Below, piece after piece: positions 10,219 to 21,659 of a stretch of 64,000 nt of DNA (positions are counted from its first letter, which is position 1; every line of letters begins with the position of its first letter). Source of the DNA: Massospora cicadina (taxonomy: Eukaryota > Entomophthoromycota > Entomophthoromycetes > Entomophthorales > Entomophthoraceae); assembly GCA_022478985.1 (NCBI GenBank), contig JAKSZP010005277.1:124001-188000 (forward strand), in the 5' to 3' direction. The notes under the pieces are model-generated. The model had not been told where the DNA came from. It saw nothing but the letters and a program-made list of their open reading frames with translations, and did not search any database. Made by a program: the position numbers and the translations under genes.

Positions 10219-13200
10219 TTACGCCTGGGCTCCTAAGAGCCTGAGGCGAGGAAGGGAGGGAGGAGGCATCAAGAAAGGGAGGGGGTTTGCGCGCCAGAGC
10301 CGTGCTGCAGTGACAACTGAGCGGGGAAGGGTTGGCGACATAGTGCAGACCTTCAGGGCCATCTCAAAGTGTACCCAAATGTGGGTGATCATGTGTGGAA
10401 GGGTCCACACCTGCTGGTCAAAGGCAGCACCAAGGAAGGAGTTATGGATGGTCCAGATGGATGTGGCATAGGCGAGGACACGGAGGGGTTGGTGGCAACC
10501 AGGTAATGTCTGCTCAAACATGAGGTCTTGCACAGGGTGTCTGGACCAGGGCTGAGCATGGAGGAGCGCGCGGGCCTTTGGCCAAAATGCGGTGACACCT
10601 GGACAGGTGAAAAAACGATGGAGGTGGAAGTCAATAGGCTCCACACAGCGGGGGCAGCTTTGGTGCTGGAAGGTAGGGCCAGTCTGGTCCCCTGTCCTGT
10701 ATGAACAGTGGAGCACCCTCCATAAGGTGTTGGACACCTTTGCTGACAGGATGGGGTGATAGACGTCCTTCCACAATTCCTTAAGGTCAAATCTCACGGA
10801 GGGAGGGAGGAGCTCAAGGAGTCTTGGGCGGATGGGAGGACAATCTTGGGGGTTGAGGCGAGTTGTGACAACTTGTCCATTGTGCACAATTGCATGGCGA
10901 CGGGGGCTGAGGCCAGGGCCTTCCCTTCTGTATGGGAAGGCATGGTGGATCCGCGCGCCTACTCGTTTCAGGGCAAGGAGAGCCTGGTTCCAGTAGGGGG
11001 ATGAGGATGGTTTTAGGCGATGGCCTGGGTGGTTTGTGAGCCACTCCACTAATGAGGTCAGAGATGCTCTAGGAAGACCCAGAGCTGCTGACACTGACTG
11101 GCGGAGGGCGGGCGCCCATTGGGGCATGGGGGTCGCGTCCCAGCAGACAATTGGCCATAGGAACTTCAGGAAGATTGTGGTGGCGTGGGATCGCGTGTCC
11201 AGAAGCCCTAGGCCCCCTTCATTGCAGGGTCGGGCAATGGTTGAGAGGGCCATTGGTGGATGGTTTGAGCCCCAGATCCAACAGCGGAGGAGTACATTGA
11301 GCCGCGTATAAAAGGCATCTGTGAATGGGCAGACGTGCGCTAGGAACCAGACTTTGGAGAGGAGGAACACATTGGCTATCAGAGCTCGACCCTGGGGGGT
11401 GATGAGCCGCCGGTTCCAGCTGGCAATCCTGGAGTTAACTGCTGCAAGGAGCAAGTCCTCATTGTCTTTTAGCGCAACACTTTGTTGGTTGGTGAGAACG
11501 CCCAGGTGACGGAAGGTACCGCGCCCAGGTTCAATACCAAATGGTGGGGGGAAGGTGGGGGAGCCGACCTGTATAACTGTTGTCTTGGAGGTGTTGACCA
11601 TGGCGTTGGACGCCTTGGTGTACCTCTCAATGGTCACAGCAGCGAGGGCAACATCCCCAGGGCAGCCAAATGCAATGGCAGTGTCATCTGCAAATGCCAT
11701 GGTGCGTGTGGGGGCTTTACCTGGGACCAGAATCCCTGTTAGCTTGTCCTGTAAGGAGGCCAAGAGGGGGTCAAGGGTGATGCTAAAAAGGATAGGGCTC
11801 AGGGGGTCCCCTTGCCGGAGACCTTGTCCAACTGGTACTGCCACTGTAAAACCCATTGGCGCCAGGACTCTGGTGTGGAGCTGGTCATAGAGCGCTGATA
11901 TCCAGCGCCTAGCTGCGGGTGGGAGATGGAAGCGGGCCAGGGAAGCATCAATATACTTCCAGGCTACCCGATCATATGCTTTCTCCATATCCAGGAGAGC
12001 CACAAAGCCATTCACCTTACGAGAGTTAGCAGTCAAAGTCACGTGAAGGTCATTTTAGCTGTCCCATAACGACCTCCCCGGGATAAAACCGTGCTGGGAT
12101 GGGGAGAGGCGAGGTGACACCCATTTGGTGATGCGGTTGGCCAGAAGCTTCAAGAAGAGTTTGGGGTCTGTGTTGATCAACGCTATGGGGCGCCAGTTCG
12201 CCAGGTTCTCACGGTCTGACTTCTTGTGAATGAGGGTCGTGATTGAGCCTCTGGAGTCGGGGAGGACCTCGCCATTCACCAAGAGTGCAGCGAAGAGGTC
12301 GCGGAGGGTTCTGGCTATCACTGCAGGTTCCAGAAGGTACACCTCAAAGGGTATTCCTTCTGGGCCTGAGGCTTTAAGCCGTGGGGATTTCAGAAGGGTT
12401 TCCATCACCTCCTGGATGAAAATAGGCGCCAGTAGAGCCTCATCAGCCCGTGGGTCAATGGGCGGCTCTGGAGCCCGCCACAGGAAGTCTTGGATGTCCG
12501 ATGGGTCCACCTGGGTGGCATGGAAGAGGCTGGAGTAGAAGCGGTGTAGTTCCTGCGTGATTTCCTCCTTATCTGAAGTGGTTGTGTGCCAATCTTCAGT
12601 GCAGTAATATCCTGCGCTGTTGACCGGGCTTTCTGTTTCTGAAAGAAGAAGCGGGTGGGGCGTTCCCATTGAGCATAGTAATGAGATGTTGTAAAGTTTG
12701 CTGCCCGTTCTTCCTGCAGTGTGAGCTCCAAGTTGAGTGCTTCCTGCGCCGCTTCCCAGTCTTCCAACCATCTGGGAGAGGGAGAAGGCTGGCAGTTTCG
12801 CTCTAGATGTCTGATTCTGGATTCCGCCCTTTTGACTCTGGCGCGAGCTGCAGTCATCTGGGCTTTGGCACAGTTGTAAGCAACGCGGGTGATGCCCTCC
12901 TTGGTCACCGCCCATCTAGCCTTGTGGTCAAGCAGGTGGAGTGGGGGGAGGTGAGAGTCTCCCGGATGGTCATAGACAGCTTCTCCTTAGTGAAGGGGTT
13001 GTTGAGAAGAGCTGGGGCAACCCTAGGCCAGAACCTACGCGACGGTCTAAGTGTGGTGGTGAGGACAACGGTGAGTGACCTGTGATCACTCAGATGGTTG
13101 TCACGAGAGATGGGAGAGAGGAGACGGCCAATTAGCAGGGGGGCCAATCAGTGCCATATCTATGCGTGACGCTGACTGGAAAGCTCCTCCATCATACTGG

Positions 13201-13763
13201 ATCCTAGTCATGCAACCTAGGCCAGACGCGGATGGTGGAAGCGCATCTATAAAGCCACTCAGGCGAAGGAAATCCTGGAGGCGACTTGATCCAGGGCGTT
13301 CCTTTTCTGCAGGGGGGTAAGAGTAACGGACGCGACTTATGGTTGTGTTGAAATCTCCTAAGAGGACTGTATTCCGTGTGAGATTGAGTTGGAGGAGCTC
13401 TTCCAAGAGCCGGTTTTGCTCCTGACCTGCATTAGGCAGGTAGATGCTTGCAGCGAAGAAGGAGAAGTCAGGAGTGGTGAGTTTGGCCAGTATGAGGCTG
13501 CCACCTAGATATTGTGAAAAAGAATGGGTTTTAACCCGGGGATTCAAAACAATAAGGGCGGCATGGTTTGTCCAGAAGGAGTTGCCTCCAAACTGTTCAT
13601 TCCATGCAGATTGTTTGTGGGGGAGGATATGGGGCTCCTGGACAGCAGCGATGTCAATTTGTGCTGACCTGAAGTTTCAGAGGAGGCGGGCTCTCCGCTT
13701 AAAGTCCTGCAACCCATTTGCGTTGATGGATTGCAGGGCCAGGGTGCTGCCATAGGGACTCAT
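10219..13763 (-). pseudogene. L-A ORF2: endonuclease - reverse transcriptase - zinc finger
   Basis: The frame starts at ATG 13763 (MSPYGSTLALQSINANG). An APE-type endonuclease follows: INANGLQ, then VQEPHILP, LLGDFNTTIS near 13410 and SASRIDMALI near 13170. A linker follows, then the RT: NWRPIALINTDPK near 12190, GFIPGRSLWD, LLDMEKAYDRV, GLRQGDPLSP and MAFADD near 11690. A cysteine/histidine cluster CPRC-x12-H-x4-C (near 10640) ends the protein. Full length would be about 1,180 residues. Visible lesions are a TGA near 13678 (Arg position), frameshifts near 13140 and 12585, and an in-frame TAG at 12055-12057. The enzyme nicks target DNA and reverse transcribes the LINE RNA in place. Confidence 0.9.
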
Positions 13764-13798
13764 AGCTTTTCCCCTCCATGTCCTGGGGTTGCCAGCGC

Positions 13799-16507
13799 TT
13801 AAACCTGCTGCTGTGAGGCGGCTAGTTTTGAGTCCTTTAGCTTGACTATTAGCTGCAATCCGTGAGGAGCGTCGAGGGTTCTGAGGGGAAGGAGAGGGTG
13901 GGGGCGGAGGACCCAGTAAGCCAGCCTAGGATGCTGCCCCGCTCCGTTGCAAGGGAAGGACCTGAGGGTGCTCAATGGTGACCTCCACGGTGTCCCCATT
14001 TGATGAGTCTGAGTCCATATTCACTTCCTCCAACACTGCAAAGGATCCGCGTGAAATGGACTGTGGGGTTGGGGTAGGACTCTTTGAAGTGCACTTCTAC
14101 CGCAGGCCGCGGGTTGCCAGTCCATGCTGGTGGGCATAGCTCCATTGGGAGCTGAGGGTTGATGCGATAAATTGCTGGTGGAGGTTGGTGGGGATGCCGC
14201 GGAGCCCTGAGTGGGGGTGGCTGACGAGGGGCACCCTGTGGGAGATGCCTTGCGCTTGGTGAGAGAGGGAGTTGACTCTGGGAGATTAGAGGGGGTGCCC
14301 ATTGGAAGGGGGCATGAGCGCGAAGGTATCCCATACCAATAGTGGGGTTAGCTGTTTCAACTGCTAGGCGTAATGCCTCAGGGACAGGTCTTGAAAGGGA
14401 ACCCATTGTGTGGGTTGTGGAATTGCTGCTGCAGCCACGTGGGATCTTTTTTAGCCTGGTTTAGGCCCCTGGGTGGTGGCTAAGAGGGCTTGTTTTCAAT
14501 CTGTGAGCCACTATACAAGTGTCCAAGGGCGTTACACCATGAACGCCGGGGGCGCGCCTGATCAGGGTCGACAAAAAAGATCTCAGGGCATGCTCCAACT
14601 ACCGCCACACAAGGAATAATCTCAATGTTGCGGGATACAGTGGGGAGGGGATGAACGACGCCCTAGCAGTGCGAGCTTTTTGAGTGGGAGCATAGTAAGA
14701 GGGGACGCTAAAGTCCACTGAAAGAACAGACCCAAACTCCATTAAACCACGATGGAGTGCCAGTTTAAGAGACTCAGGATCAACAGTCGTTGGTAGGTTG
14801 GAAAAAGTAACCCATGAAATTTTCTCCAGGTGAGAGCGTGCGGGAGATGCAAAGAGATCCGCGTGGAATAATGATCTGGAGGGTGGCAGCATGGTCAGCA
14901 AGGGCAGCTTCAGTGAAGCCCACATCGATGTAGTGGCCCTCCACTGATTCATGGATGGTGGTGTTAATTGGGAATGTCTCCGCAATCGCTGCAAAGTATG
15001 AGAAGTAATCCTCTGTATAGAATTCAACAGGGTTATGCCCATAATAAAGGCGAATTGCGTGGGAGAGGGTTGAGCGGGGTAGAGCTTTTGCGCTATAGTT
15101 TCGGCCCATTTCTTCTTAACATCAACAATAAACGCCACTTCACGGGGATCAGCTTTGGGTAGCGTTGGTGCCAGAGGTTTTTGCCACGCCCCAGTGGCTC
15201 CTTTGGTACGTTTGTGTTTGCTTTGGGCTGCAATTGCGGGTTGAGTGTGAGCTGGTGGTTTGGACAAGTTTGCGGAGTTCCCTTGTTGCTGGAATGTTAC
15301 AGCAGTTGCTAGCATCATATTAAATTGAGGGGTTTGGGCTGGCCTCGCTAAATCGGGGAGGCCCATCCAGATTGGAATTAACTTCAGCCAATTGGGAGGA
15401 GGGAGATGTTTCATCACCATCCCAATCTTTTTGGGTAAATTCAGCCCGAGTATTTGCTGTGATTTCGTGGGCAAAACTCATTGGCTGATTGGTGAATTGG
15501 TCATTTTCAGCATATTGGAGATAAAGTGCCGACTTGAGAAGTGCCAATTACGGGGTTTAAATGGGACGGGTGAGATTGGAACTGGTGTGAAGTTCCAAAA
15601 TCTGAACCATTTAGATCCCCATTGGGAAGAGTAGATTGTCCCAATTTGGTGCTTAATGAACCAGAATGTGTGGCTAATCCAACCTTACATCCGAGGGTTT
15701 GGGGGCCAGGTGATTGTTGGGCCTCGCTAAATTGGGGAGTCCCATCCAGATTGGAATTAACTCCAGCCAATTGGAGGAGGCCGATGTTTATCACCATCCC
15801 AATCTATTTGGGTAAATTCAGCCCGAGTATTTGCTGTGATTTCGTGGGCAAAACTCATTGGCTGATTGGTGAATTGGTCATTTTCAGCATATTGAGATAA
15901 AGTGCCGATTTGAGAAGTGCCAATTACGGGGTTTAAATGGGACGGGTGATATTGGAACTGTGTGAAGTTCCAAAATCCGAACCATTTGAATCCTCATTGG
16001 GAAGAGTAGATTGTCCCAATTTGGTGCTTAGTGAACCAGAATGTGCGGCTAATCCAACCTTACATCTGAGGATTTGGGGGCCAGGTAGCTGGGTATCGCC
16101 CCTCATGGAGGGAGCCAGAAACACGGCGTCAGCAATAATAGAGTGGGGCTGAATTAGCTGACACAATGGGGGAGGTGAATGCCTGGATGGGCTGAGTTGC
16201 ATTCAACTGAGCAGACGCCATTAAAACAGCGTGGGTGATGGCCTCCTTGGTTGGAGGGGGCCCAGCGGGTTGGTGGGAGGCAGCGCACACAGAGCTGTTA
16301 GGCGTGCAGGTTGCAGAAGTGCAATCAGGTGAACTGGCGCTAATTGGAGTAGCTCCAGGTTGGGGGTGGTGCCTGCGTTCATGGCTGCTGCTTGAGAGCG
16401 GGTGATTCTGGTTGACCCTGAGGTGGGTAACCGAGGGTTGCTTCGTTTGGGGTGGTGCTGGCTCGTTTGGCATAGCCTGTGGGTTCTTTTGCGGGGTTTC
16501 CCGCCAT
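13799..16507 (-). pseudogene. L-A ORF1: RNA-binding protein (broken, internally duplicated)
   Basis: ORF1 starts at ATG 16507 (MAGNPAKEPTGYAKRAS). It is proline- and alanine-rich at first, then crosses a tandem duplication (15341-16085). It continues through 14599-15474, where KISWVTFSNLPTTVDPESLK and FGSVLSVDFSVPSYY look like the RRM-like fold of LINE ORF1 proteins, with an LGHL zinc-knuckle remnant near 14530. The proline-rich tail runs to about 13799. Several frameshifts break it. ORF1 proteins coat LINE RNA. The match to L-B and L-C ORF1 in order of parts supports the call; the zinc knuckle itself is not clean here. Confidence 0.7.
15341..16086. repeat. Tandem duplication of about 375-379 bp inside L-A ORF1
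   Basis: Two head-to-tail copies (about 15341-15719 and 15720-16086) share long identical runs, for example GGTAAATTCAGCCCGAGTAT and TTGTCCCAATTTGGTGCTTA. They differ at scattered positions and small indels. Both sit in the ORF1 coding strand, so the event is within L-A and is not a genomic satellite. Confidence 0.9.
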
Positions 16508-16599
16508 ATTTGCTAATAGTTTTCGTAAATCTCTTTAGTGGAGCTAAATTTCAGGCTGAATGAATTTTCGAAAAGTGATGCTTAGCAGAAAGAGATCCC

Positions 16600-16614
16600 A
16601 GCGTGGGTACCCTT
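16600..16614. repeat. L-A target site duplication, right copy
   Basis: AGCGTGGGTACCCTT, identical to 10150-10164, just upstream of the L-A 5' end. The rest of G2 resumes from here. Confidence 0.9.
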
Positions 16615-16899
16615 CTTTCTGGGTCACAATGTCCATTTTCTTGCAATCTTCAAAATTTGAGTGATATGTCAATAGCCTTTTGGCCTCAAACAAACGAGTC
16701 TTCTTAAAATCGAGTTTTTTCATGCAGCATGCTATGGTCAACTCAGGCGTGTTGCCTTTGATCTCCCATGATGGTTCAACTAGATATGCTTCAACAGTAC
16801 TGAGAGTTCAGCTTTGCATCCCGCTGCAACTTCAGCAATTGTCAATGAACCCAAACAGTTTTCTTAGCTTTGAGTTCTGCCCAACAAACATCCTATTAG

Positions 16900-17760
16900 G
16901 TTGAGTGGGATCCTCATTTGACCGTCTCCTTAACTCTTTGGGCTTCTGAGCCGTCAAGCCCAAAAAACCCTCATCTGGCATCAAATCACTTCAGATGGGG
17001 ATCTCCTTCCTGACTTCTTGTTCTCAATTTTTTAAGTCTTCCTTCCACCAGTCTTATTTCTTCCCTATGCACGGTTAGTGTGTTTTTGTCAGGTTTTAAA
17101 CTCAACTTGATGTCAGAACGTGTAGAAGCCTTCTTGTCATCCGCAATTGCCTCTGAACCTGAGGTTGCCTCATTCAATGTTTTTGAGGCTAATCAGGCTC
17201 TTAATTTTACTAAATTGGTAGTTAGGCATTGGTGTGAACCCACTGCAGTACATACCAACATATACGTCCCTTTAATCCTCAAAACTCAGTTTTCAAAAGA
17301 TTGGTGCATCCTAGTATTATACCAAGCTCTTTGCAAAATCCTGGCAAAAGGGCTTCCTGAAAAATATACCCCACAGATGCTCTTCTGGCACGTGCGTTTG
17401 CTTAACTCCTTCTGCACTTTCCATAAAGACTGTCTCTGACATGTGCAGGGTTTTAGATAAGGCCTGATCACAGATGTTTCACACAAAAGTGTATCTTCCC
17501 CCAATTTACCCTTTCCTTGGAAGCCTTCTCGCTAACTGTATCTTCCTTTTTGAAGCATTTTCTCCAGAGTCAAACCTCTCTTGTTTGTTCTGAGGTCCCT
17601 TTCAATGGTCATTTCCTCTAGTTCAATGGCCTTTCCTAAGCTGACTAGGCCAGCGTGCCTAGTGCTGAGCCCTTTTAGGTTTGGAAAATCTCTGATAGGG
17701 TTTGGATAGTTGAGACGTGTATGAGATCACATTTCTCCTATACTGCTACAGGCTTCCCCA
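16900..17760 (+). pseudogene. G2 antisense ORF (opposite strand to gag-pol)
   Basis: Between the G2 integrase and 3' LTR, the plus strand, opposite to gag-pol, holds an open frame at about 17080-17439. Coding-like sequence precedes it (VEWDPHLTVSLTLWASEP near 16910-16950). Residues in order include SERVEAFLSSAIASEP, LNFTKLVVRHW, FSKDW and LPEKYTPQM. The spacing W-x23-W-x20-Y-x-P-x-M is nearly the same as in the G3 antisense frame (W-x21-W-x22-Y-x-P-x-M). No known domain is recognised. Some Tat-type plant gypsy elements carry antisense ORFs in this position; whether this one is related is unknown. Confidence 0.55.
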
Positions 17761-18010
17761 GTTTGATCTCACTCTCCTCCCCCTCCTGAAGAAGGGTTAT
17801 CCAGCCCCTGTGGCAACAAAGCCTCAGAATCTATGAGATTCTTTTTATGTTCTTAATAGTTAAAGTTTTTTTCTGTAAGCAATCTTTTTTCATATTTTTA
17901 TCTTATTATAGTTTATTTTGTTTTTTATTTATTTTTTTTGTTTTTATTCATTATTTTTTTCTTATTTTATTATTTTTTTGCCATATTCTTTACGATATGT
18001 TTCAATGAAC
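17761..18010. other. T-rich spacer between G2 antisense ORF and integrase
   Basis: Very T-rich on the plus strand from about 17840 to 17990, with no frame in either direction. It may hold 3' signals for the two converging frames; a run of A on the minus strand follows the integrase tail. Nothing further can be supported. Confidence 0.4.
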
Positions 18011-18019
18011 TATGCATGT

Positions 18020-19010
18020 ACTTAACTAACAACCCAGCTGCCTTGATCCTTCATGGTATATAAATCTTTAGATGTTTTATCCTATATAATAAACGGACCT
18101 TTCCAAAGCAAGGCCAGCTTGCGCGTGGCCTGCGCTAATAGTGTCACAAAATAATATTACTAAGTCTCTTTTCTTGAACTTAGACACCGTACCTCATAAT
18201 GCATTGTCATAGCTCTTTTGACTAGCTTTTTGACTAATCACATTCTGATAGGTTTCATATTGCAACTTGACTAAGGTCTTCGCTAGTTGCTCAACATAAT
18301 TTTTGGGCCAATTGCTTAGCTTGACTGAGCACCAAATATAATAATGGAAGTAGAGCAGGCGTCTACCATACAGAAATTAAAATGGAGAGTGGCCCATGTT
18401 GATGTGGTGTCCAATATTGTACGCAAATACTGTAGCACTAATTGAATTAGCCCATTGCAAAGGCGCCGCAGTGCGTTTTTCAAAATATGCTAATTAGAAT
18501 GCCATTCACTCTTTCTACCATACCATTAGTCTCAGGATGGTATGGTATTGACAACATTCCCTTGATGGACATCAACTCATTTAACCGTTGCACCATCTGA
18601 GCAGTAAAATTGTGCCATTATCCATCAAGATCTTCTGGGGCATCCATGCTTATAAATAATACTATCCATAATAAACTTGGCAGTAGTCAAAACCCTGACG
18701 TCTCAAATTGCTTTTGCTTCCACCCATTTTTCCATATGGTCAATGGCAACAATTATAAATTTGTTGCCTAGGCTACTCACAGAAAAAGGCCCAAATACAT
18801 CAATTTACATGGTATGACAGGCCCAAGTGGGTTTGGTCAAATTATATTTCACATCCAGCTTTTTAGGCTTTGCAATTGGACATTAAAGGCATTTATTGAC
18901 TACTATGGGATATCAAATCGCATGGAATCCCAATAATAACTAGATCAAATTAATTCTAGCATTTTGGTCAATCCTCCTTGACCAGTGGCCTTGTGGGCTT
19001 GTGTAATATC
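18020..19010 (-). pseudogene. G2 integrase (many stops)
   Basis: The minus strand shows CHTM-x-IDVFGPFSVSS, KFIIVAIDHMEKWVEAKAI near 18730 (first catalytic Asp region) and AKFIMDSII, a typical Ty3/gypsy DDE integrase core. A later segment near 18080-18130 reads KLALLWKGPFII, the GPY/F module. Many stops interrupt it. Integrase would insert element cDNA. The N-terminal zinc-binding part near 18900-19000 is too decayed to confirm. Confidence 0.75.
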
Positions 19011-19289
19011 TCCGTTAGGTCTGAAGTTTTTGGGTAAATTCTACTCTGCCCCTTGGGCTTGAGCTTGTATAAAATTACATTCTAATATTTGGTGTCAATT
19101 TATGCTTTTTTGATCGCCTTTTGTACTTCAGTTGGCTCATACCCATAGTTTTGAGTAAGCATTTTTTATGAAGCTCATTGACAAACTGCTCAGTACAGCT
19201 ACAATAGGAAGCCACAATAGTCCATCTACATTTTGATGGGCTGCTCTAGCTCTATAAATAATTTCATAGTTGTACGCCTGTAATTTCAG

Positions 19290-20350
19290 AGTTCAGCAAG
19301 CTAATCATCCCTCAGGCCTCTTGAGATTATGAAGCCATCATAATGAGCTGTGATCTGTCACTTCTTGAAACTTGGTGCCATGAATGTACACCCAAAATTG
19401 TTTTGACAAGCATAGATGATAGAAAAACACTCTCGCTAAGTCACCATATAATTACGCTCATGCTTATTCAGTGCATGCTATAATAAGCGATTGGATGCTC
19501 CTCGCCACCATCACCAATATGGATAGCAAACCCCAAATTGTAGCCAACAAGGCGTCAGTTTGTATGAAAAAAGGCCTTCTGAAATCTGGATATTGGAGGA
19601 CAGGCGCCGTTCTCATTGTGGTTTTCAAAGCCTCAAAGTCTTTCTGACACTCATCTGCCCAGCAAAAATGACCTCATCCTCGTAGTAAATGGAATAGGGG
19701 CTTAGCAATCCTAGCGGCCCTTCACAAACCTTCAATAGTATCCCACCATGCCTAAGAATACTTGAGCATCCCTAATACTCATCGGAGCTTGCATATTTTT
19801 AATTGCCTTCACCTTTTGAGGTTGAGGCTGCAAGCCCTTAGAATCAATGATGAACCCAAGGTATTCCAATTGTTTTTAAAGAATTACCATTTCTAGGTTT
19901 TATCTTCAGGTTGGCTTTCAACAGCTGTTTGAACACTTGTTCAAGGTTCTCCAGATGTTTGAAAAATTTCCACAAAAAGACATTAATATCACCCAGGTAC
20001 ACCAGTACATAGGATAATTTATGTTCCCCAAAGTTGTATCCATTGCGCGCTGAAATGTTGCTGCCATATTGCACAACTCCTGTGGCATGCATGTCAGTTG
20101 AAACAGCCCTTGCGCAGCAATCATTGCACACTTTTCCTGCTCCTCTTAAGGCAGTTCAATTTCCAGTATCTGGAGATAAGGTCCATTGCATCAAAATACT
20201 TTGCCCCTCCCAGACAATCCAGGGCATCATCAATTTTGGGAAATGGTTATAAATTCTTTTTTGTAATGGCGTTGAGGTGATAATAATTGATTACAATTCG
20301 ATTTCTGCCATCTTTTTCTTCATGATCTAAACTGGGCTGGCCCACAGGCT
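19290..20350 (-). pseudogene. G2 reverse transcriptase and RNase H (broken)
   Basis: From right to left: MKKKDGRNRIVINYYHLNAI near 20290, GGAKYFDAMDLISRYWKL, then CNMAATFQRAMDTTLGN (ORF 19918-20124) and YVLVYLGDINVFLWKF near 19990. There the YxDD site has become YLGD. RNase H traces follow near 19560-19650 (FEALKTTMRTAPVLQYPDF, then QTDA) and near 19330 (VTDHSSL). Frameshifts and stops are frequent. Gypsy RT assignment is firm from the NAPATFQ-like and FDAMDL motifs. Confidence 0.8.
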
Positions 20351-20639
20351 TTTTGAGAGCACAATCATTCCACTAACCATCAAGTTGTCTATATCTTCTC
20401 TGACTACTTTGTCACTAGCCTGGGGCACCAGAATGGCCTCATTCTAATAGGCATGTGATCTCTGGTGTTAACAAAATGCTGTACTCCTTTTGTGCAACCT
20501 AAATCTTGGTCATCATTGGCGAAAATTATGGAATATAATTCAAACAAACCAATGCTTCAACCTTCTGTTGTTCAGATGATCCAGTAAATGACTCCCGGGT
20601 AATTACAGTATGTTCCTCAAGGCCCTCAGTCAAAAGCCA

Positions 20640-20890
20640 AACTTGGATACATTGCCAAATTTGACAGCTAATTTTAATTCAACCCTCAGAATCAGATGCA
20701 CAAATGCAACTACTTGATATTTCTTGGCCTTAATAAAGCAGCTGGCCAAATTTCCTAATAGGACATAAATTTCTTCATGCCCTGGTATAAGTATTCCAGG
20801 CGTTACACTAGGCTCATTCCAAAAACAATTTAAGGAAGTACAACCTCCCCTGTATAGTCCTATAGGAATATCCAGCGTAGTCTCAGTCCT
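20640..20890 (-). pseudogene. G2 dUTPase-like domain
   Basis: An open stretch on the minus strand contains TTLDIPIGLYRG, then TPGILIPGHEEIYVLLGN and ASCFIKAKKYQVVAFVHLI. This corresponds to the dUTPase series: TxLxIPxGLYGxI, then GVIDxxYxGEIxVLLxN, then FxIxxGxRIAQLI. It lies between protease (21340-21480) and RT (from 20350), as in G1, G3 and G4. The central part is shifted or altered. Role: dUTP hydrolysis protecting cDNA from uracil. Confidence 0.6.
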
Positions 20891-21317
20891 CATAACCAGT
20901 TATAGCCTGGAGCTATTGTTGCATCCTTATTCACCCGTAGAGGTATTCCTTAATTTTCATTTATGGCGGTTAGCATGAGGCGGCTTCATTTTCCTCACTA
21001 AATATATCCTACTAGTATTATACCATCAGCATAAGATATATTAATAAAGTTTTTGCGACGGCTAGTGGGCTTCATATTGTTATGAGAGTAATAAATAGGA
21101 AGTGATTGGTTCAATATTGTCAATATGTTTTCTTTGAAATTGCACGAGAACCCATAGGTCCTTAAAAACTAGTTCTGATTAATATGTCATTATATGCGTT
21201 GGGAAGCGCTTTTGCAGGTGAAGCTAAAACCAAAGCTCCAAATCGCAGTGGCAGGGCACTGTAAGCTCCTTCACTCTTAGTGCTGTTGGGGCCTACAGTC
21301 CTGTATTCCCAATTGTG

Positions 21318-21650
21318 TCATTGTCTGAGAAATTTCAATTTATTGACAAAATTCATGAAGATAATGTTTACAGGCGCTCCACTTTCAACAATAGGTACAA
21401 CTTTAATCTTGTTGACCATAATATCCACATAAGTGCATACAGAGTAATAAGAATCAATAGAGTCTACCAAGTGAATATGGGAAGAATCTAAAGAGTTAAG
21501 AGTGCGCTTCAGAGTATATCCAATACTAGGACATTCATTGATGAATTTGTCAATTGGCATAGCTATATTCACCCCCTTCAAGCTTGAGGTATCTGCTGAA
21601 TTTCTCAGCCCTTCAGCTGGAATATTCTCAAGTATCTGTTGCACATACAA
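21318..21650 (-). pseudogene. G2 protease domain with altered active site
   Basis: The minus-strand frame reads DIMVNKIKVVPIVESGAPVN, a gypsy aspartic protease in which the catalytic D of DSG is replaced by E (ESG). The downstream VNIIFMNFVNKL matches the family. Loss of the aspartate would kill the enzyme, in line with the many lesions elsewhere in G2. The upstream part of the frame holds the linker between Gag and protease. Confidence 0.7.
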
Positions 21651-21659
21651 TTTAGGACT

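Larger units (their letters stand above)
10165..16599 (-). mobile_element. LINE L-A, near full-length non-LTR retrotransposon
   Basis: A 6.4-kb leftward LINE bounded by the perfect 15-bp duplication AGCGTGGGTACCCTT. The 3' end carries a short poly(A) (T run at 10165-10170 on plus) and AATAAA on the minus strand at 10210-10215, beside the ORF2 stop. The 5' leader is about 92 nt before the ORF1 ATG at 16507. ORF1 precedes ORF2 with endonuclease, RT and a C-terminal zinc finger. The region is much richer in GC than its surroundings. It sits inside G2 just beyond the G2 polypurine tract. A few stops, frameshifts and a tandem duplication in ORF1 disable it. The layout matches L-B. Confidence 0.92.

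Noticed and set aside
10214..13755. Many open frames on the plus strand opposite LINE L-A
   Set aside because: They are shadows of the GC-rich LINE coding strand; no motif is present and all disappear when the minus-strand ORF2 is read.
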